Assembly: GCA_018814305.1 (NCBI GenBank) | Contig: JAHJAA010000021.1 | Span: 23,609-87,608 of the forward strand | DNA: 64,000 nucleotides | Direction of reading: 5' to 3' | Source of the DNA: Pseudomonadota bacterium | GTDB taxonomy: Bacteria > Desulfobacterota > Desulfobulbia > Desulfobulbales > JAGXFP01 | Shown: one piece after another, positions 16,161 through 24,636 of the stretch | Position numbering within the stretch: position 1 is the stretch's first letter | How the letters are laid out: each line of letters begins with the position of its first letter | Translations under genes and position numbers: made by a program | The notes under the pieces: model-generated | Told to the model about the DNA's origin: nothing | Seen by the model: the letters and a program-made list of their open reading frames with translations, nothing else | Databases searched by the model: none

Positions 16161-17459
16161 TTAATCACGAAGCGAGGGGTTGAAATAGCCGAAGCGAAGG
16201 GAAGGGAAGCGTTTAGCCAGATCCGCGTGCCATTGCAGAATCCCCATGGGCTTGGTTAAGGTGTTGAAATTGATCCCCTCAAGATACCAGTCAGGGTCCA
16301 TGTTGAGATTCCTCAGCTGAATGAAATCTGGATGGCAGTCCTCAATCAGTTCGCAAAGGGCCTGGTATTCCGGAGGCGAGTCGGTAACCCCGGGAAGGAT
16401 AAAGTAGTTTAACGAGACGAACTTGCCTGCCTCTTTCATAACCCTGATGGACTCTTTGACCTCATTAAGGCAAAAGCCCTTGGGTTGGTAATAGCGTTGG
16501 TGGTACAGCTTTTGAGCGCTGTTCAGGCTGACCCTCAGGGAGTCGAGTCCGGCCTTGGCCAAACGGGCCACCTGGTCGGGCAGGCTGGAGTTACTGTTTA
16601 AATTAATGGTCCCCCGGTTCGGGGCGTTTCGGCGGATGAGCGTGATGGCCGCCTCAATGGTTGTGCTTTGCAGGAGAGGTTCACCTTCGCAGCCCTGTCC
16701 GAAACTGACCACTCCCTGTTTTACCCGTTGTAAATGGGGAATAGCAACCTCGGCAATTTCCTCGGGAGTCGGGATGAAGCGAATTCGATCCTGGGTGGCG
16801 GGACAGCAACCTGAGGGTTGGAGTGAAATACAGCCAAGGCAGGAGGCATTACACGTCGGTGAGGTGGGCAATGGGGCTTCCCAGCGGTCCATGAAGAAGT
16901 TGATCGCTGCCGGGCAGCCATAGGTGAGACTGCAGGTGCCAAGATGTTGGATCAGACGGTTCTCGGGGAATTCTTTGAGCCGTCTTGTTGTGGCTTTCTT
17001 GATGGTGGAGGGTTTAAATCGCCCCGGTTCCTGGCGGAGGTCCGGGTCGCTGCGAAAGGCGCATACCCAGAAGCGGCCTTCCGCCCAGCCCACGGCAGTA
17101 TAAGCAAAGAGGGGAAGGGGGATTCCGCCAGGTTCTTTTTTTTCAAAGGCGGCGGTGTAGATGGTGGTGTGGGCCGGAGCCATGAAGGCGGCTACCCCAT
17201 GAGCCGGGCGGCCTGGTCGGGCGGGATCTTCTGCAAGGTGGACCGCATCTCCGGTTGTCGGATCAATACCCACCGGAGAACGATCGGGGAGGACGAAAAG
17301 TTCACTCCCTTCCGGTAAGGGAATGAAATGGTGTGGTTCCGGGAGTTGAAAATCATGCAAACTCCGCCCCGCTGCCATTAATTCCGGGAAGTCACAAATC
17401 TCGCCGGCTTCATTTGCATAGAGCAGGCGGGGGGGGACCTCGGGGTGAGTTGCGGGCAT
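16161..17459 (-). CDS. Radical SAM protein of unknown substrate
   Basis: The 432-residue protein has the cluster motif CNASCLGC (CxxxCxxC) near residue 203, preceded by ~200 residues of unrecognised N-terminal sequence. Later come the SAM-binding FGQGCEGEPLL, LNSNSSLPDQVARLAKAG and LRVSLNSAQ, then YFILPGVTDSPPEYQ and IQLRNLNMDP. Three more cysteines lie just after the cluster motif (SGCCPATQ). They could bind a second metal site, though this is inference. It starts 7 bases after the stop of the upstream 140-residue gene, so the two are probably cotranscribed. I do not recognise a named family. Confidence 0.75.
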   Translation of the reverse strand: MPATHPEVPPRLLYANEAGEICDFPELMAAGRSLHDFQLPEPHHFIPLPEGSELFVLPDRSPVGIDPTTGDAVHLAEDPARPGRPAHGVAAFMAPAHTTIYTAAFEKKEPGGIPLPLFAYTAVGWAEGRFWVCAFRSDPDLRQEPGRFKPSTIKKATTRRLKEFPENRLIQHLGTCSLTYGCPAAINFFMDRWEAPLPTSPTCNASCLGCISLQPSGCCPATQDRIRFIPTPEEIAEVAIPHLQRVKQGVVSFGQGCEGEPLLQSTTIEAAITLIRRNAPNRGTINLNSNSSLPDQVARLAKAGLDSLRVSLNSAQKLYHQRYYQPKGFCLNEVKESIRVMKEAGKFVSLNYFILPGVTDSPPEYQALCELIEDCHPDFIQLRNLNMDPDWYLEGINFNTLTKPMGILQWHADLAKRFPSLRFGYFNPSLRD

Positions 17460-17466
17460 CGTGTTC

Positions 17467-17889
17467 TTATTGGGGGCGAATCACATTCAAGATCGAATCG
17501 ACGGCCAGATAAATCTCACTCTCATCGCCGAAGATATCTTCGATATCACGATGATCGATAAGATCTTCAATAATGTACTGGGTAATGTACAGACTGATAA
17601 AGTTCGGATTGGGAACAAGTTGTCGGATGGGGGCTATTTTGAAGTTGACATCATGTTCATCCATATCAGCAATTTTCTTGAGTTGATGGGCCAGCACCTC
17701 TCTGATGGAATCGATAGAAGAAGTTTCAATGATATGTTTGTCGAGCAGCCGTTGAACCAGGCGGATGGCGAGGTCATCACAGTTTTTAAAAGCGGCCTGC
17801 ATCATATACCGTCGTTCCTGCTCTCGCTTACGGTCAATTGAGTTGCTCGCTTTCGCGTCAGCTCGATAGGGGTTTGAACTGTATCCCAT
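17467..17889 (-). CDS. Conserved hypothetical cytosolic protein
   Basis: A 140-residue, highly charged protein without signal peptide or membrane segment. Secondary-structure character is mostly helical (RREQER-type N-terminus, then DLAIRLVQRLLDKHIIET and VLAHQLKKIADMDEHD). Its acidic C-terminal part contains YIIEDLIDHRDIEDIFGDE. The ATG at 17889 has GGAG at good spacing. It sits directly upstream of the radical-SAM gene, which suggests a functional link. I do not recognise the family. Confidence 0.65.
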   Translation of the reverse strand: MGYSSNPYRADAKASNSIDRKREQERRYMMQAAFKNCDDLAIRLVQRLLDKHIIETSSIDSIREVLAHQLKKIADMDEHDVNFKIAPIRQLVPNPNFISLYITQYIIEDLIDHRDIEDIFGDESEIYLAVDSILNVIRPQ

Positions 17890-18097
17890 TCTTTTTCTCC
17901 AAGGTAATCAGAATTTGTCTGAAGGTCGTATGTGTTAAAAATGAACCATTTTGATCGATCCAAGGGTATAGTATTGCTCTTGGTCGAAGATGTTTCTGTA
18001 TCGTGAAAATCCGTAGTGTCCAGTCCCAAAATCTTAATCAGTCAGTTATTAACAAAAGTTTCATTGTCATTCTACATAAATATTACGGAGAGTCGAG

Positions 18098-18730
18098 ATG
18101 AGCCAGAAAAAAGAGTCTGTTTCAGGGAAATCGCTCACTATTCTTCTGCCCTCGGGGCGTTTACCTGGTGAGGTTATAAGAAAAGTTACGGGCCTGAAGG
18201 AACACTATCGGTTTGACCTCTACCTGTCCACCGCCCAGAATCTGAGATTGTATAACCTGGCGGAAGAAGATGTTGAGCCGATTCGTCAGGAGCTTTCCTC
18301 CCTTGGGGTGAGTTTCAAAGGCCCTGGTCGATTTCCCTTGGCGCGGGTCTGTATTGGGAGCCAGGGGTGTAATCTAGGGCTGTGCGACACCCTGGCCTTC
18401 TCTGATGCAGTGGCTGAGCGGTTTGGTAGTAGGAGCGGGGTGAAGCCGAAGTTTAAAATAGCTGTTTCAGGCTGTCCGGCCGCCTGTTCCGGGCCGCTGC
18501 TGACCGATATCGGGATCGTCGCCACCCGCCAGGGCTTTGATGTCTTTGTGGGCGGCAAAGGTGGTGCCAGGCCCGCGGTAGGGCGGCGGATCGTCCGGCA
18601 AGCCAACGTAGAGAGGGTTCTTGAAATTATTGGTCTGATCGCTGATTTCCATGCTGCCAAGACCCCGACCAAGCAGAGGATGAGTAAGCTCCTTGACGAG
18701 CCCGGTTTCCCATTCCCTGAGGAGGTTTGA
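18098..18730 (+). CDS. Stand-alone nitrite/sulfite reductase siroheme 4Fe-4S domain protein
   Basis: The protein has 210 residues, about half the size of one sulfite/nitrite reductase subunit. An N-terminal ferredoxin-like half-domain (ILLPSGRLPGEVIRKV, YLSTAQNLRLYNL) is followed by the siroheme/4Fe-4S domain. The latter has CIGSQGCNLGLCDT near residue 84 and KIAVSGCPAACSG near 122, giving the C-x5-C and C-x3-C cysteine pairs of the family. ADIGI- and GGKGGARP-like segments fit. Proteins of this size are known from anaerobes, but their substrates are mostly unassigned. It converges with the CxxC thioredoxin-fold gene, 39 bases away. Confidence 0.8.
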   Translation: MSQKKESVSGKSLTILLPSGRLPGEVIRKVTGLKEHYRFDLYLSTAQNLRLYNLAEEDVEPIRQELSSLGVSFKGPGRFPLARVCIGSQGCNLGLCDTLAFSDAVAERFGSRSGVKPKFKIAVSGCPAACSGPLLTDIGIVATRQGFDVFVGGKGGARPAVGRRIVRQANVERVLEIIGLIADFHAAKTPTKQRMSKLLDEPGFPFPEEV

Positions 18731-18737
18731 ACATTCT

Positions 18738-18755
18738 GCCAAGGTGCTTGCCTTG
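18738..18755. other. Small hairpin between convergent genes
   Basis: CCAAGG (18738-18743) and CCTTGG (18750-18755) form a 6-bp hairpin in the 39-base gap between two convergent genes. There is no T-run, so any terminator role is tentative. Confidence 0.3.
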
Positions 18756-18769
18756 GGGAAGACAGTGGC

Positions 18770-19270
18770 TCAGGGAATTGCCCCACGCAACCAGGCTTCG
18801 ACCTCCGATCGACTGGGGAGACGGCCGCTTGCGACAATGGCACCGTTGATAATCAGGGCGGGCGTGGTCAGCACTCCTTGCCGCCAGATTTCATCGAGTT
18901 CATGGATCTGTTCAATGTCGGCCGCTACTCCCATCTCCTGGAGGATATCAAAGACCAAGGTGTTCAGCCGATTGCAACTGACACAGGCCGGTCCGAGAAT
19001 CTTGATGGAAAGACCTGTGGTCGTGGTCTCCATTCCAGTTTTAAGCTTGCGATATTCCTCAAGCAGGGCCTGGCGATAAATATTGATAGCCCCCGGGGGG
19101 ATATAATTTTCTTTGCTGACCGCTGCAAAGAGTTGTCTCACGGCTTCTTCCTCGGAGATGTCTTCTTTGAGAATCCTGCCGAGGGTCACATCGAGTCCGA
19201 TGAGTCCCACCATAACTTGGCCAACCCTCAATGTCCGCTGGAGCGGTTTGTCTTCGTTGTTGATTTTCAT
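18770..19270 (-). CDS. Thioredoxin-fold redox protein (CVSC) with N-terminal extension
   Basis: Residues ~88-166 are a thioredoxin_3-type small redox-active disulfide domain: IKILGPACVSCNRL holds the CxxC centre (~95-98), VAADIEQIHELDEI follows, and VLTTPALIINGAIVASGRLP has the cis-proline region. The first ~85 residues form a separate helical domain I do not recognise (VGLIGLDVTLGRILKEDI). Small thioredoxins of this type reduce protein disulfides. Proximity to a TrxB-like flavoprotein gene and a siroheme-domain gene suggests a thiol/sulfur redox role, as inference. Confidence 0.75.
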   Translation of the reverse strand: MKINNEDKPLQRTLRVGQVMVGLIGLDVTLGRILKEDISEEEAVRQLFAAVSKENYIPPGAINIYRQALLEEYRKLKTGMETTTTGLSIKILGPACVSCNRLNTLVFDILQEMGVAADIEQIHELDEIWRQGVLTTPALIINGAIVASGRLPSRSEVEAWLRGAIP

Positions 19271-19624
19271 GGCGGGTTTGGGTCTTTATGTCGGTAAATT
19301 TTCGGAACGAGACTTCTTGTGAATATCCAGCAGATTTATGCCTAAGTCGGGCAGTCTCATAAAGGTTTCATAGTATTCGGTTGCAACCCCAATGTCTACT
19401 CTCGAGGAAATGCGGTTGATGTTTTTTAGTATCTTATCGGTAATTTTCGTGTTTTTTATGGTAAGACTTTGGGTAAGCAGTTTAACTTTAAAAATTGAGA
19501 ACCTGCAGGTAATGTAATCATCCTGGGCCTTAATTTGTTTTCCAGTTTGTCTGGGCTAGGGAATACGGTTTAATAGTCCAGCACCACTGGTAAAATTATG
19601 ATTCAAAATATTTGAGTGAATGAA
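19271..19624. other. Divergent intergenic region, AT-rich
   Basis: The ~350 bases lie between the minus-strand CxxC protein and the plus-strand TrxB-like gene. They contain AT-rich stretches but no open frame, RNA gene, clear promoter match or terminator that I can support. Confidence 0.4.
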
Positions 19625-20554
19625 ATGACTGATGAACGTACATTCGATGTAATTATTATTGGAGCCGGACCGGCCGGGCTCCAAGCTGCACTCCATGCGG
19701 TCCGAAAAAAGGCCCGGGTTGTAGTGGTCGGTCGACCGGGGCGCAGTAGTATCGCCACCGCCCATGTGGAAAATTATCTCTGTGTCGAGGGAGTTGTTGC
19801 CGGGGAAGAGCTTTTGCGGATCGGTGTGGCCCAGGTGAAAAAATTCGGTGCTGAGTTGCTGGAGGAGGATGTCCTGCATGTTTCCCAGGCGGAGGATGGC
19901 ATGGTGCAGGTCAGAACCGAGTGTTGCACGCTCTCAGCCTGGGCACTGGTGATTGCCACTGGGACCTCGCGAAAAAAATTACGGGTAAAGGGCGAAAAAG
20001 AGTTGGCCGGTCGCGGGGTAAGTTACTGTGTTGACTGTGATGCCAATTTTTTTAGAAATGCCAAAGTATCGGTGGTCGGCGACGGCAGTGCGGCCGTGGA
20101 TGGCGCTTTGACCCTCACCGGTTATGCCTCTGAAGTGACTTTGGTCACCCATGGCCTTGATGTGGCTAAGGACCTTGCCGATAAACTCAAGGCCAGCTCG
20201 GTTCGGGTCATGGTGGGCACTTGGGTGCGTGAGATCTCCGGCGAGCAGGCGGTGACCGGGGTGGTATTAGAAAATGATCAGGTCCTGGAGGTGGAAGGGG
20301 TTTTTGTGGAACTTGGCTCAAAAGGGGCCATGGAACTGGCCGTTGGCCTTGGCGTTTTGCTTGATACTGAAACCTTTACCCATATTGTCACCAATAAAAA
20401 ACAGGAAACCAATGTCCCCGGAATTTTCTCGGCGGGGGATATCACTGGGCATCCTTACCAGATGGCCAAGGCTGTGGGGGAAGGGTGTGTGGCAGGGTTG
20501 GCTGCAGCAAACTATGCCCGGAATCAGCAAAAGACGGTTAATGAGGTCGATTGA
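19625..20554 (+). CDS. Thioredoxin reductase-like FAD/NAD(P) oxidoreductase, CVDC centre
   Basis: The 309-residue flavoprotein has the FAD motif DVIIIGAGPAGLQAA, then ALVIATGTSRKKL, the disulfide centre SYCVDCDANFF (~135-138), a second nucleotide-binding region VSVVGDGSAAVDGAL and the closing FAD motif GIFSAGDITGHPYQMA. The usual TrxB centre is CATC; CVDC has the same spacing with Val-Asp inside. The domain order matches the class-II thioredoxin reductase family. The start at 19625 follows the family N-terminus, and a GTG at 19616 is possible. A likely partner is the CxxC protein at 18770-19270. Confidence 0.85.
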   Translation: MTDERTFDVIIIGAGPAGLQAALHAVRKKARVVVVGRPGRSSIATAHVENYLCVEGVVAGEELLRIGVAQVKKFGAELLEEDVLHVSQAEDGMVQVRTECCTLSAWALVIATGTSRKKLRVKGEKELAGRGVSYCVDCDANFFRNAKVSVVGDGSAAVDGALTLTGYASEVTLVTHGLDVAKDLADKLKASSVRVMVGTWVREISGEQAVTGVVLENDQVLEVEGVFVELGSKGAMELAVGLGVLLDTETFTHIVTNKKQETNVPGIFSAGDITGHPYQMAKAVGEGCVAGLAAANYARNQQKTVNEVD

Positions 20555-20594
20555 AAAGGATGACCCGATTGCAAAGGTTCGGGGGTCGAGGTTG

Positions 20595-21071
20595 ATGAAG
20601 GCGGATGAGCAGTACATGGGGCTGGCCCTGGCCGAGGCCCGTATTGCCGCCGAGGCCGGTGAAGTGCCGGTGGGGGCCGTGGTTGTTGATGGCTCGGGGC
20701 AGGTGATTAGCCGGGCCGGTAATCGTTCGGTAACCCTTAATGATCCTTCTGGACACGCCGAGATGCTGGCTCTTCGGCAGGCCGGGGAGGCGACAGGGAA
20801 TTATCGCCTGACTGATTGTAGTGTATTTGTAACCCTTGAACCCTGCGTGATGTGTGCCGGGGCCATGATCCATGCCCGGATTAAAAGGTTGGTATACGGT
20901 GCCACCGATCCCAAGACCGGAGGGGTGGACAGTTGCTACCGGGTGGGTTCCGATGGACTCCTTAATCATGATTTTGAAATTACCTCCGGGGTTATGGCAG
21001 ACGAGTCTTCCCGAATGCTTCAGGCCTTTTTCAAAGAGCGCCGTTCCGGGCAGCGGAAGTGTGATATCTGA
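20595..21071 (+). CDS. tadA: tRNA-specific adenosine deaminase TadA
   Basis: TadA deaminates A34 to inosine in tRNA-Arg(ACG). The zinc-site motifs are complete: GHAEMLAL with the catalytic HAE (~54) and TLEPCVMCAGAMIHARI with PCxxC (~82). VYGATDPKTGG is also typical. From the ATG at 20595 the protein has 158 residues, the normal size. That start lies 40 bases after the upstream stop and has GTCGAGG nearby. An in-frame ATG at 20540 overlapping the preceding gene would add 18 residues. Confidence 0.93.
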   Translation: MKADEQYMGLALAEARIAAEAGEVPVGAVVVDGSGQVISRAGNRSVTLNDPSGHAEMLALRQAGEATGNYRLTDCSVFVTLEPCVMCAGAMIHARIKRLVYGATDPKTGGVDSCYRVGSDGLLNHDFEITSGVMADESSRMLQAFFKERRSGQRKCDI

Positions 21072-21079
21072 TCAGTTTT

Positions 21080-21110
21080 TTGTTTTATTTTTCGAAAAAA
21101 ACGCTATAGT
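21080..21110 (+). promoter_or_regulatory. Possible promoter for tRNA-Ser
   Basis: TATAGT (21105-21110) lies about 47 bases before the tRNA. TTGTTT (21080-21085) is upstream with a 19-base spacer, which is longer than ideal. The region just follows tadA. Confidence 0.4.
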
Positions 21111-21157
21111 GACTCTCTTTGTCGGCCAACGGTGACATGTTGGTGTGGAATATTACT

Positions 21158-21247
<90 letters not shown>

Positions 21248-21290
21248 GTTCCACTGTTTGCTCTTTGGCGACAACATCTTTATCGGTTTT

Positions 21291-21392
21291 GATAGCCGGG
21301 TCCTGCGCAATAGCGGCTTGCGAATCCCGCCAGGTCCGGGAGGAAGCAACGGTAGCGAGTACCGTTATGTGTTCCAGGGGTGCCCGGCTATC
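21291..21392 (+). ncRNA. ffs: Signal recognition particle RNA, small bacterial (4.5S) type
   Basis: GATAGCCGGG (21291-21300) pairs perfectly with CCCGGCTATC (21383-21392). The Ffh-binding hairpin contains the highly conserved CAGGTCCGGGAGGAAGCA with its GGAA tetraloop. The length of ~102 bases fits the 4.5S class. It lies between tRNA-Ser and dnaX, a common arrangement. TTTTT follows two bases after the helix. Confidence 0.97.
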
Positions 21393-21393
21393 A

Positions 21394-21504
21394 TTTTTAA
21401 CACCCGCCAGTACTTCGTCTGCACCCGAATGCGATGTCCCGCAGAGTGGACTCTTGCGGGACATCGCATTCGGGCACATCCGGAGCACTGACGAGTGTTA
21501 AAAA
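21394..21504. repeat. Long hairpin element 1 (AGTGGACT-apex family)
   Basis: Outer stem: TTTTTAACAC (21394-21403) with GTGTTAAAAA (21495-21504). Internal loops of 20 bases follow on each side; CAGT 21408-21411 can pair with ACTG 21487-21490. The inner stem is perfect, 21424-21442 with 21456-21474. The apex AGAGT-GG-ACTCT (21443-21454) closes on GG, with one unpaired T at 21455. The right flank CGGGCACATCCGGAGCAC matches 14 of 18 bases of element 2 (38660-38770). The element lies between ffs and dnaX. Confidence 0.85.
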
Positions 21505-21597
21505 GGCCTGGTGACGAATTTTCTAAACGTCTCTTGTTCTCCTCGGTCCGGTCTATTGATCGGCATCACAACCTCTGCCTCCTTATTGTGCGCTGTC

Positions 21598-23397
21598 ATG
21601 TCTTATCTCGTTCTGGCTCGAAAATGGCGTCCCCAGACTTTTGACCAGGTTGTTGGTCAGGGGCCGGTGGTCCGGATTTTGCGGAATGCCCTGAAGCGGA
21701 ACAGGGTTCCCCATGCCATGCTGTTTGGTGGGGTGCGTGGGGTCGGCAAGACCACCTTGGCCCGGATCATGGCCAAGGCCCTGAACTGTCAAGGGACAAG
21801 TGAAACCCCGCCCTGTGACGAGTGTGAGTCATGCCGTGAAATCAAGGCGGGTGCCTCCATCGATCTCCATGAAATTGACGGAGCCTCCAATCGTGGTATC
21901 CAGGAGATTCGTGATCTCAAAGAAAATATCCGCTTTCTCCCCACGAAATGTCGTTTTAAAATTATCATCATTGATGAGGTTCACATGTTGACCGCCGAGG
22001 CCTTCAACGCCCTGTTGAAGACCTTGGAGGAACCACCTGCCCATGTGGTGTTCATGTTTGCCACCACTGAATTGCATAAGATCCCGGTCACCATCCTTTC
22101 CCGTTGTCAACGCTATGAGTTGAAACGGGTTCCGTTCGCCGAACTTTTTGCCTTTTTCAAAAAAATTGCCGGGGCTGAAGGAGTATCCATTTCCGATGAT
22201 GCCCTGGAGATGATCGCGCGGGAGGCCTCGGGCAGCGTCCGAGACGGCTTGAGTCTTCTTGATCAGATTTTTTCATTTGGCGAAGGTGAGATGACCGACG
22301 ACGATGTCCGGGAGGTGCTTGGTCTGGTTGGTCGTCAGGTTTATGAACAACTGGCAGTGGCCCTGCTTAATGGTGATCTAGCGGGGAGTCTGTCTTTTCT
22401 GGATCAGGTATGCCAGGCCGGGGCCGACCTAAAACGCTTTGCCACCGATCTCCTCCTCTTTTTCCGGGGATTGGTGATCTGCCGGGTGGTTCCAGCGCCG
22501 GGCGAACTTCTTGACGGCTCGGATCGAGAATTGACCTCCTTGACCACCCTTGCGGCCCACTATGAAACTGAAACTGTTCTGAACCTTTTTGATCAGCTGT
22601 TGAAAGGGCTCTCGGAGATGCAATATGCCTCCCATCCTCGTTTGGTTCTGGAGATGACGTTTGCCCGGGCCTTGCAGGTCGGCCAGGTGGTGCCGGTGGC
22701 TGATTTGATCGGTAAGCTGGATCAGCTGCTGCAACAAGATGGTTTCGAGCTTCCCCAAGGTCCCCAAAAGGGTTTTGTCGCATCGACCCGCCTCGTGGAG
22801 CAGGCTGTATCCGTGGATATTGAAGTACCCCCGGTGGTGCCCCCTGCCGAAGCAGCAAAGGTGCCCGAGCCGCTATCCGTGGACGAGCCGGTTGTGGAAG
22901 CTCCTAGCCCTGATCAAGGTCCTGTCATGGTGGCGGAGTCCGTTCCTACAATGGCCCAGGATTCCTCGGCGAAATCGTCACGGGATGTGCGCCGGGATTG
23001 GGATGAATTTATAGAATATGTAAAAGATCGCAGGAAATGGATGGCTCCGGTAATGAAGATGTGTGTCGGGATCAGCCGTCAGGGTCAAGAGATCTTTATG
23101 AAATATGATGAACCTGCGGAATGTAGAATGTTGCAGGAGTCGGAAAATCTGAAAAGTCTTACCGAGTTTGCCCAGGATTTTTTCCAGGAGGAATTGCAGA
23201 TCCGGGTAAAAATTCGCGGTGGTGGTGAGGGAGCAACCCCCGGAGACATTGATGGTCCCCAGGAAGAACGTCGAGCCTTGCGTGATGATCCTTTGGTGCA
23301 AATGGTTGCAGAGGTTTTTGGGGGCAGAGTTGATGGGATCAGGACCGGCCCCCGCAGTAGGGTGGTTACGGCAAGCCAAGAAGAGGAGCAGCAGTGA
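21598..23397 (+). CDS. dnaX: DNA polymerase III subunits gamma and tau
   Basis: DnaX is the clamp-loader ATPase of the replicase. The product starts MSYLVLARKWRPQTFDQVVGQ, the family N-terminus. The Walker A is GGVRGVGKTTLARI, the zinc site has CNCQGTSE-type and CDECESCREI cysteines, Walker B is IIIDEVHML and the sensor/arginine-finger motif is TILSRCQRYEL. AAA and collar domains span ~1-370. A Pro/Val/Glu-rich linker (~430-490) leads to a C-terminal tau-like domain. The ATG at 21598 is fixed by homology even though no ribosome-binding site is evident. The stop overlaps the ybaB start (TGATG). Confidence 0.95.
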   Translation: MSYLVLARKWRPQTFDQVVGQGPVVRILRNALKRNRVPHAMLFGGVRGVGKTTLARIMAKALNCQGTSETPPCDECESCREIKAGASIDLHEIDGASNRGIQEIRDLKENIRFLPTKCRFKIIIIDEVHMLTAEAFNALLKTLEEPPAHVVFMFATTELHKIPVTILSRCQRYELKRVPFAELFAFFKKIAGAEGVSISDDALEMIAREASGSVRDGLSLLDQIFSFGEGEMTDDDVREVLGLVGRQVYEQLAVALLNGDLAGSLSFLDQVCQAGADLKRFATDLLLFFRGLVICRVVPAPGELLDGSDRELTSLTTLAAHYETETVLNLFDQLLKGLSEMQYASHPRLVLEMTFARALQVGQVVPVADLIGKLDQLLQQDGFELPQGPQKGFVASTRLVEQAVSVDIEVPPVVPPAEAAKVPEPLSVDEPVVEAPSPDQGPVMVAESVPTMAQDSSAKSSRDVRRDWDEFIEYVKDRRKWMAPVMKMCVGISRQGQEIFMKYDEPAECRMLQESENLKSLTEFAQDFFQEELQIRVKIRGGGEGATPGDIDGPQEERRALRDDPLVQMVAEVFGGRVDGIRTGPRSRVVTASQEEEQQ

Positions 23398-23705
23398 TGG
23401 ACCTTCAGCAGTTGATGCGGCAGGCTCAGGAATTTCAACAGAAAATGAAGGGCATGCAGGATGAGCTTGCCGGTCGTACGGTCAATTCAACGGTGGGTGG
23501 CGGCATGGTCCGCGCCACTGTAAACGGCAACCAGGAGTTGGTGGATCTGGTTATTGAACCGGGGGTTATCGATCCCAGTGATCCAACGATGCTGCAGGAT
23601 CTGATTGCGGCCGCCATAAATGATGCCCTAAAACAGTCCCGAGAGCTGGCTCGAACCGAGATGGGTCGGTTGACCGGCGGCCTCAATATTCCAGGCCTGT
23701 TCTAA
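23397..23705 (+). CDS. Nucleoid-associated protein YbaB/EbfC family
   Basis: A 102-residue DNA-binding protein of the YbaB/EbfC family, known to bind and compact DNA. MDLQQLMRQAQEFQQKMKGMQDELA is replaced here only by its opening MDLQQLMRQAQ; the VNSTVGGGMVRATVNGNQ strand and DLVIEPGVIDP follow, then LQDLIAAAINDALKQS. It sits between dnaX and recR, the standard gene order. The ATG overlaps the dnaX stop codon. Confidence 0.93.
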   Translation: MDLQQLMRQAQEFQQKMKGMQDELAGRTVNSTVGGGMVRATVNGNQELVDLVIEPGVIDPSDPTMLQDLIAAAINDALKQSRELARTEMGRLTGGLNIPGLF

Positions 23706-23718
23706 TCCGGAGGATTTC

Positions 23719-24327
23719 ATGGATGTCGTACCCCCGGCTCTAGCTCGGTTGATTGAGGATTTGCATCGTCTCCCTGGCATTGGGCGGAAGACGGCGACTC
23801 GCCTGGCCTTGCATATTTTGCGGCGGCCGGCGGCGGAGGCCCGGGATCTGGCCCGGGATCTGGTCGATCTCCATGGGGCGATTCATCTCTGTCGGAACTG
23901 TTTTGCCTTTTCGGAAAAAGATCCGTGTGTGATCTGTGGAGACCCCGGTCGTGATCCGGCCCTGGTCTGTGTGGTGGAAGAACCCGCTGATCTGATGGCC
24001 ATCGAAAAGACCGGAGCGTTTAAAGGACAGTACCATTTGCTCCATGGCGTATTGTCGCCCATGGATGGGATCGGGCCCGAGGAGATTCGGATCGGGGCGT
24101 TGTTGTCCCGGGTCAAAAAAGGCACGGTGGCTGAAGTCTTGATCGCCACCAGTTCCACCGTCCCCGGGGAAGCCACGGCCGCGTATCTGATCAGTCGTTT
24201 GCAGGGTATGCAGGTGAAAGTCACTCGCCTGGCCTGCGGGATTCCCATGGGGATGGATATCAAATATGCAGATGATGTAACCCTGGCAAGGGCCATTGAG
24301 TCCCGAATGGATACCGGTAAGCCGTAA
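23719..24327 (+). CDS. recR: Recombination protein RecR
   Basis: RecR acts with RecF and RecO to load RecA at gaps. The 202-residue protein has a helix-hairpin-helix region RLPGIGRKTATRLALHIL, a four-cysteine zinc finger (CRNCFAFSEKDPCVICGD), and a Toprim domain beginning VCVVEEPADLMAIEKTGAF, with HLLHGVLSPMDGIGPE and the closing TRLACGIPMGMDIKYAD. The start follows ybaB by 13 bases with GGAGG at good spacing. dnaX-ybaB-recR form one operon. Confidence 0.97.
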   Translation: MDVVPPALARLIEDLHRLPGIGRKTATRLALHILRRPAAEARDLARDLVDLHGAIHLCRNCFAFSEKDPCVICGDPGRDPALVCVVEEPADLMAIEKTGAFKGQYHLLHGVLSPMDGIGPEEIRIGALLSRVKKGTVAEVLIATSSTVPGEATAAYLISRLQGMQVKVTRLACGIPMGMDIKYADDVTLARAIESRMDTGKP

Positions 24328-24353
24328 CCGGTTCACGGATCTTTGATTTCTGC

Positions 24354-24382
24354 TTGACAGCAAGGGGCTTTTGCTGTTATTT
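24354..24382 (+). promoter_or_regulatory. Sigma-70-type promoter of tRNA-Val
   Basis: TTGACA (24354-24359), a 17-base spacer, and TTATTT (24377-24382). The tRNA begins about 52 bases further on. Confidence 0.6.
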
Positions 24383-24434
24383 GTTGCGCGGTTATGAATA
24401 CAGTCGGGAGGACGACTGTGACGGATTTCTGGAC

Positions 24435-24509
24435 AGGCGCGTAGCTCAGTGGGAGAGCATTTGCTTGACGTGCAAAGGGTCGGCGGTTCAATCCCGCCCG
24501 CGCCTACCA
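24435..24509 (+). tRNA. tRNA-Val(GAC)
   Basis: Acceptor AGGCGCG (24435-24441) pairs with CGCGCCT (24499-24505), then A73 and encoded CCA. The anticodon stem TTTGC/GCAAA closes the loop TTGACGT with anticodon GAC. U8 and the T-loop GGTTCAATCCC are in place. Confidence 0.97.
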
Positions 24510-24636
24510 TGATTATTCCGATCCACACTTCTAGGTTGTTGCCTGCCCGGTGGTGGCGGGCTGATGATAGGCAGGTTGGCTTGGCCAATGTGCTTATTTT
24601 TTTTCATTTTGCATGAATACACAGGATGTTGAAGGG

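Noticed and set aside
21394..21504. Integron attC site, because of a stem with GTTAA and an unpaired base
   Set aside because: No R/L box pattern or integrase, and element 2 lacks the GTTRRRY core.
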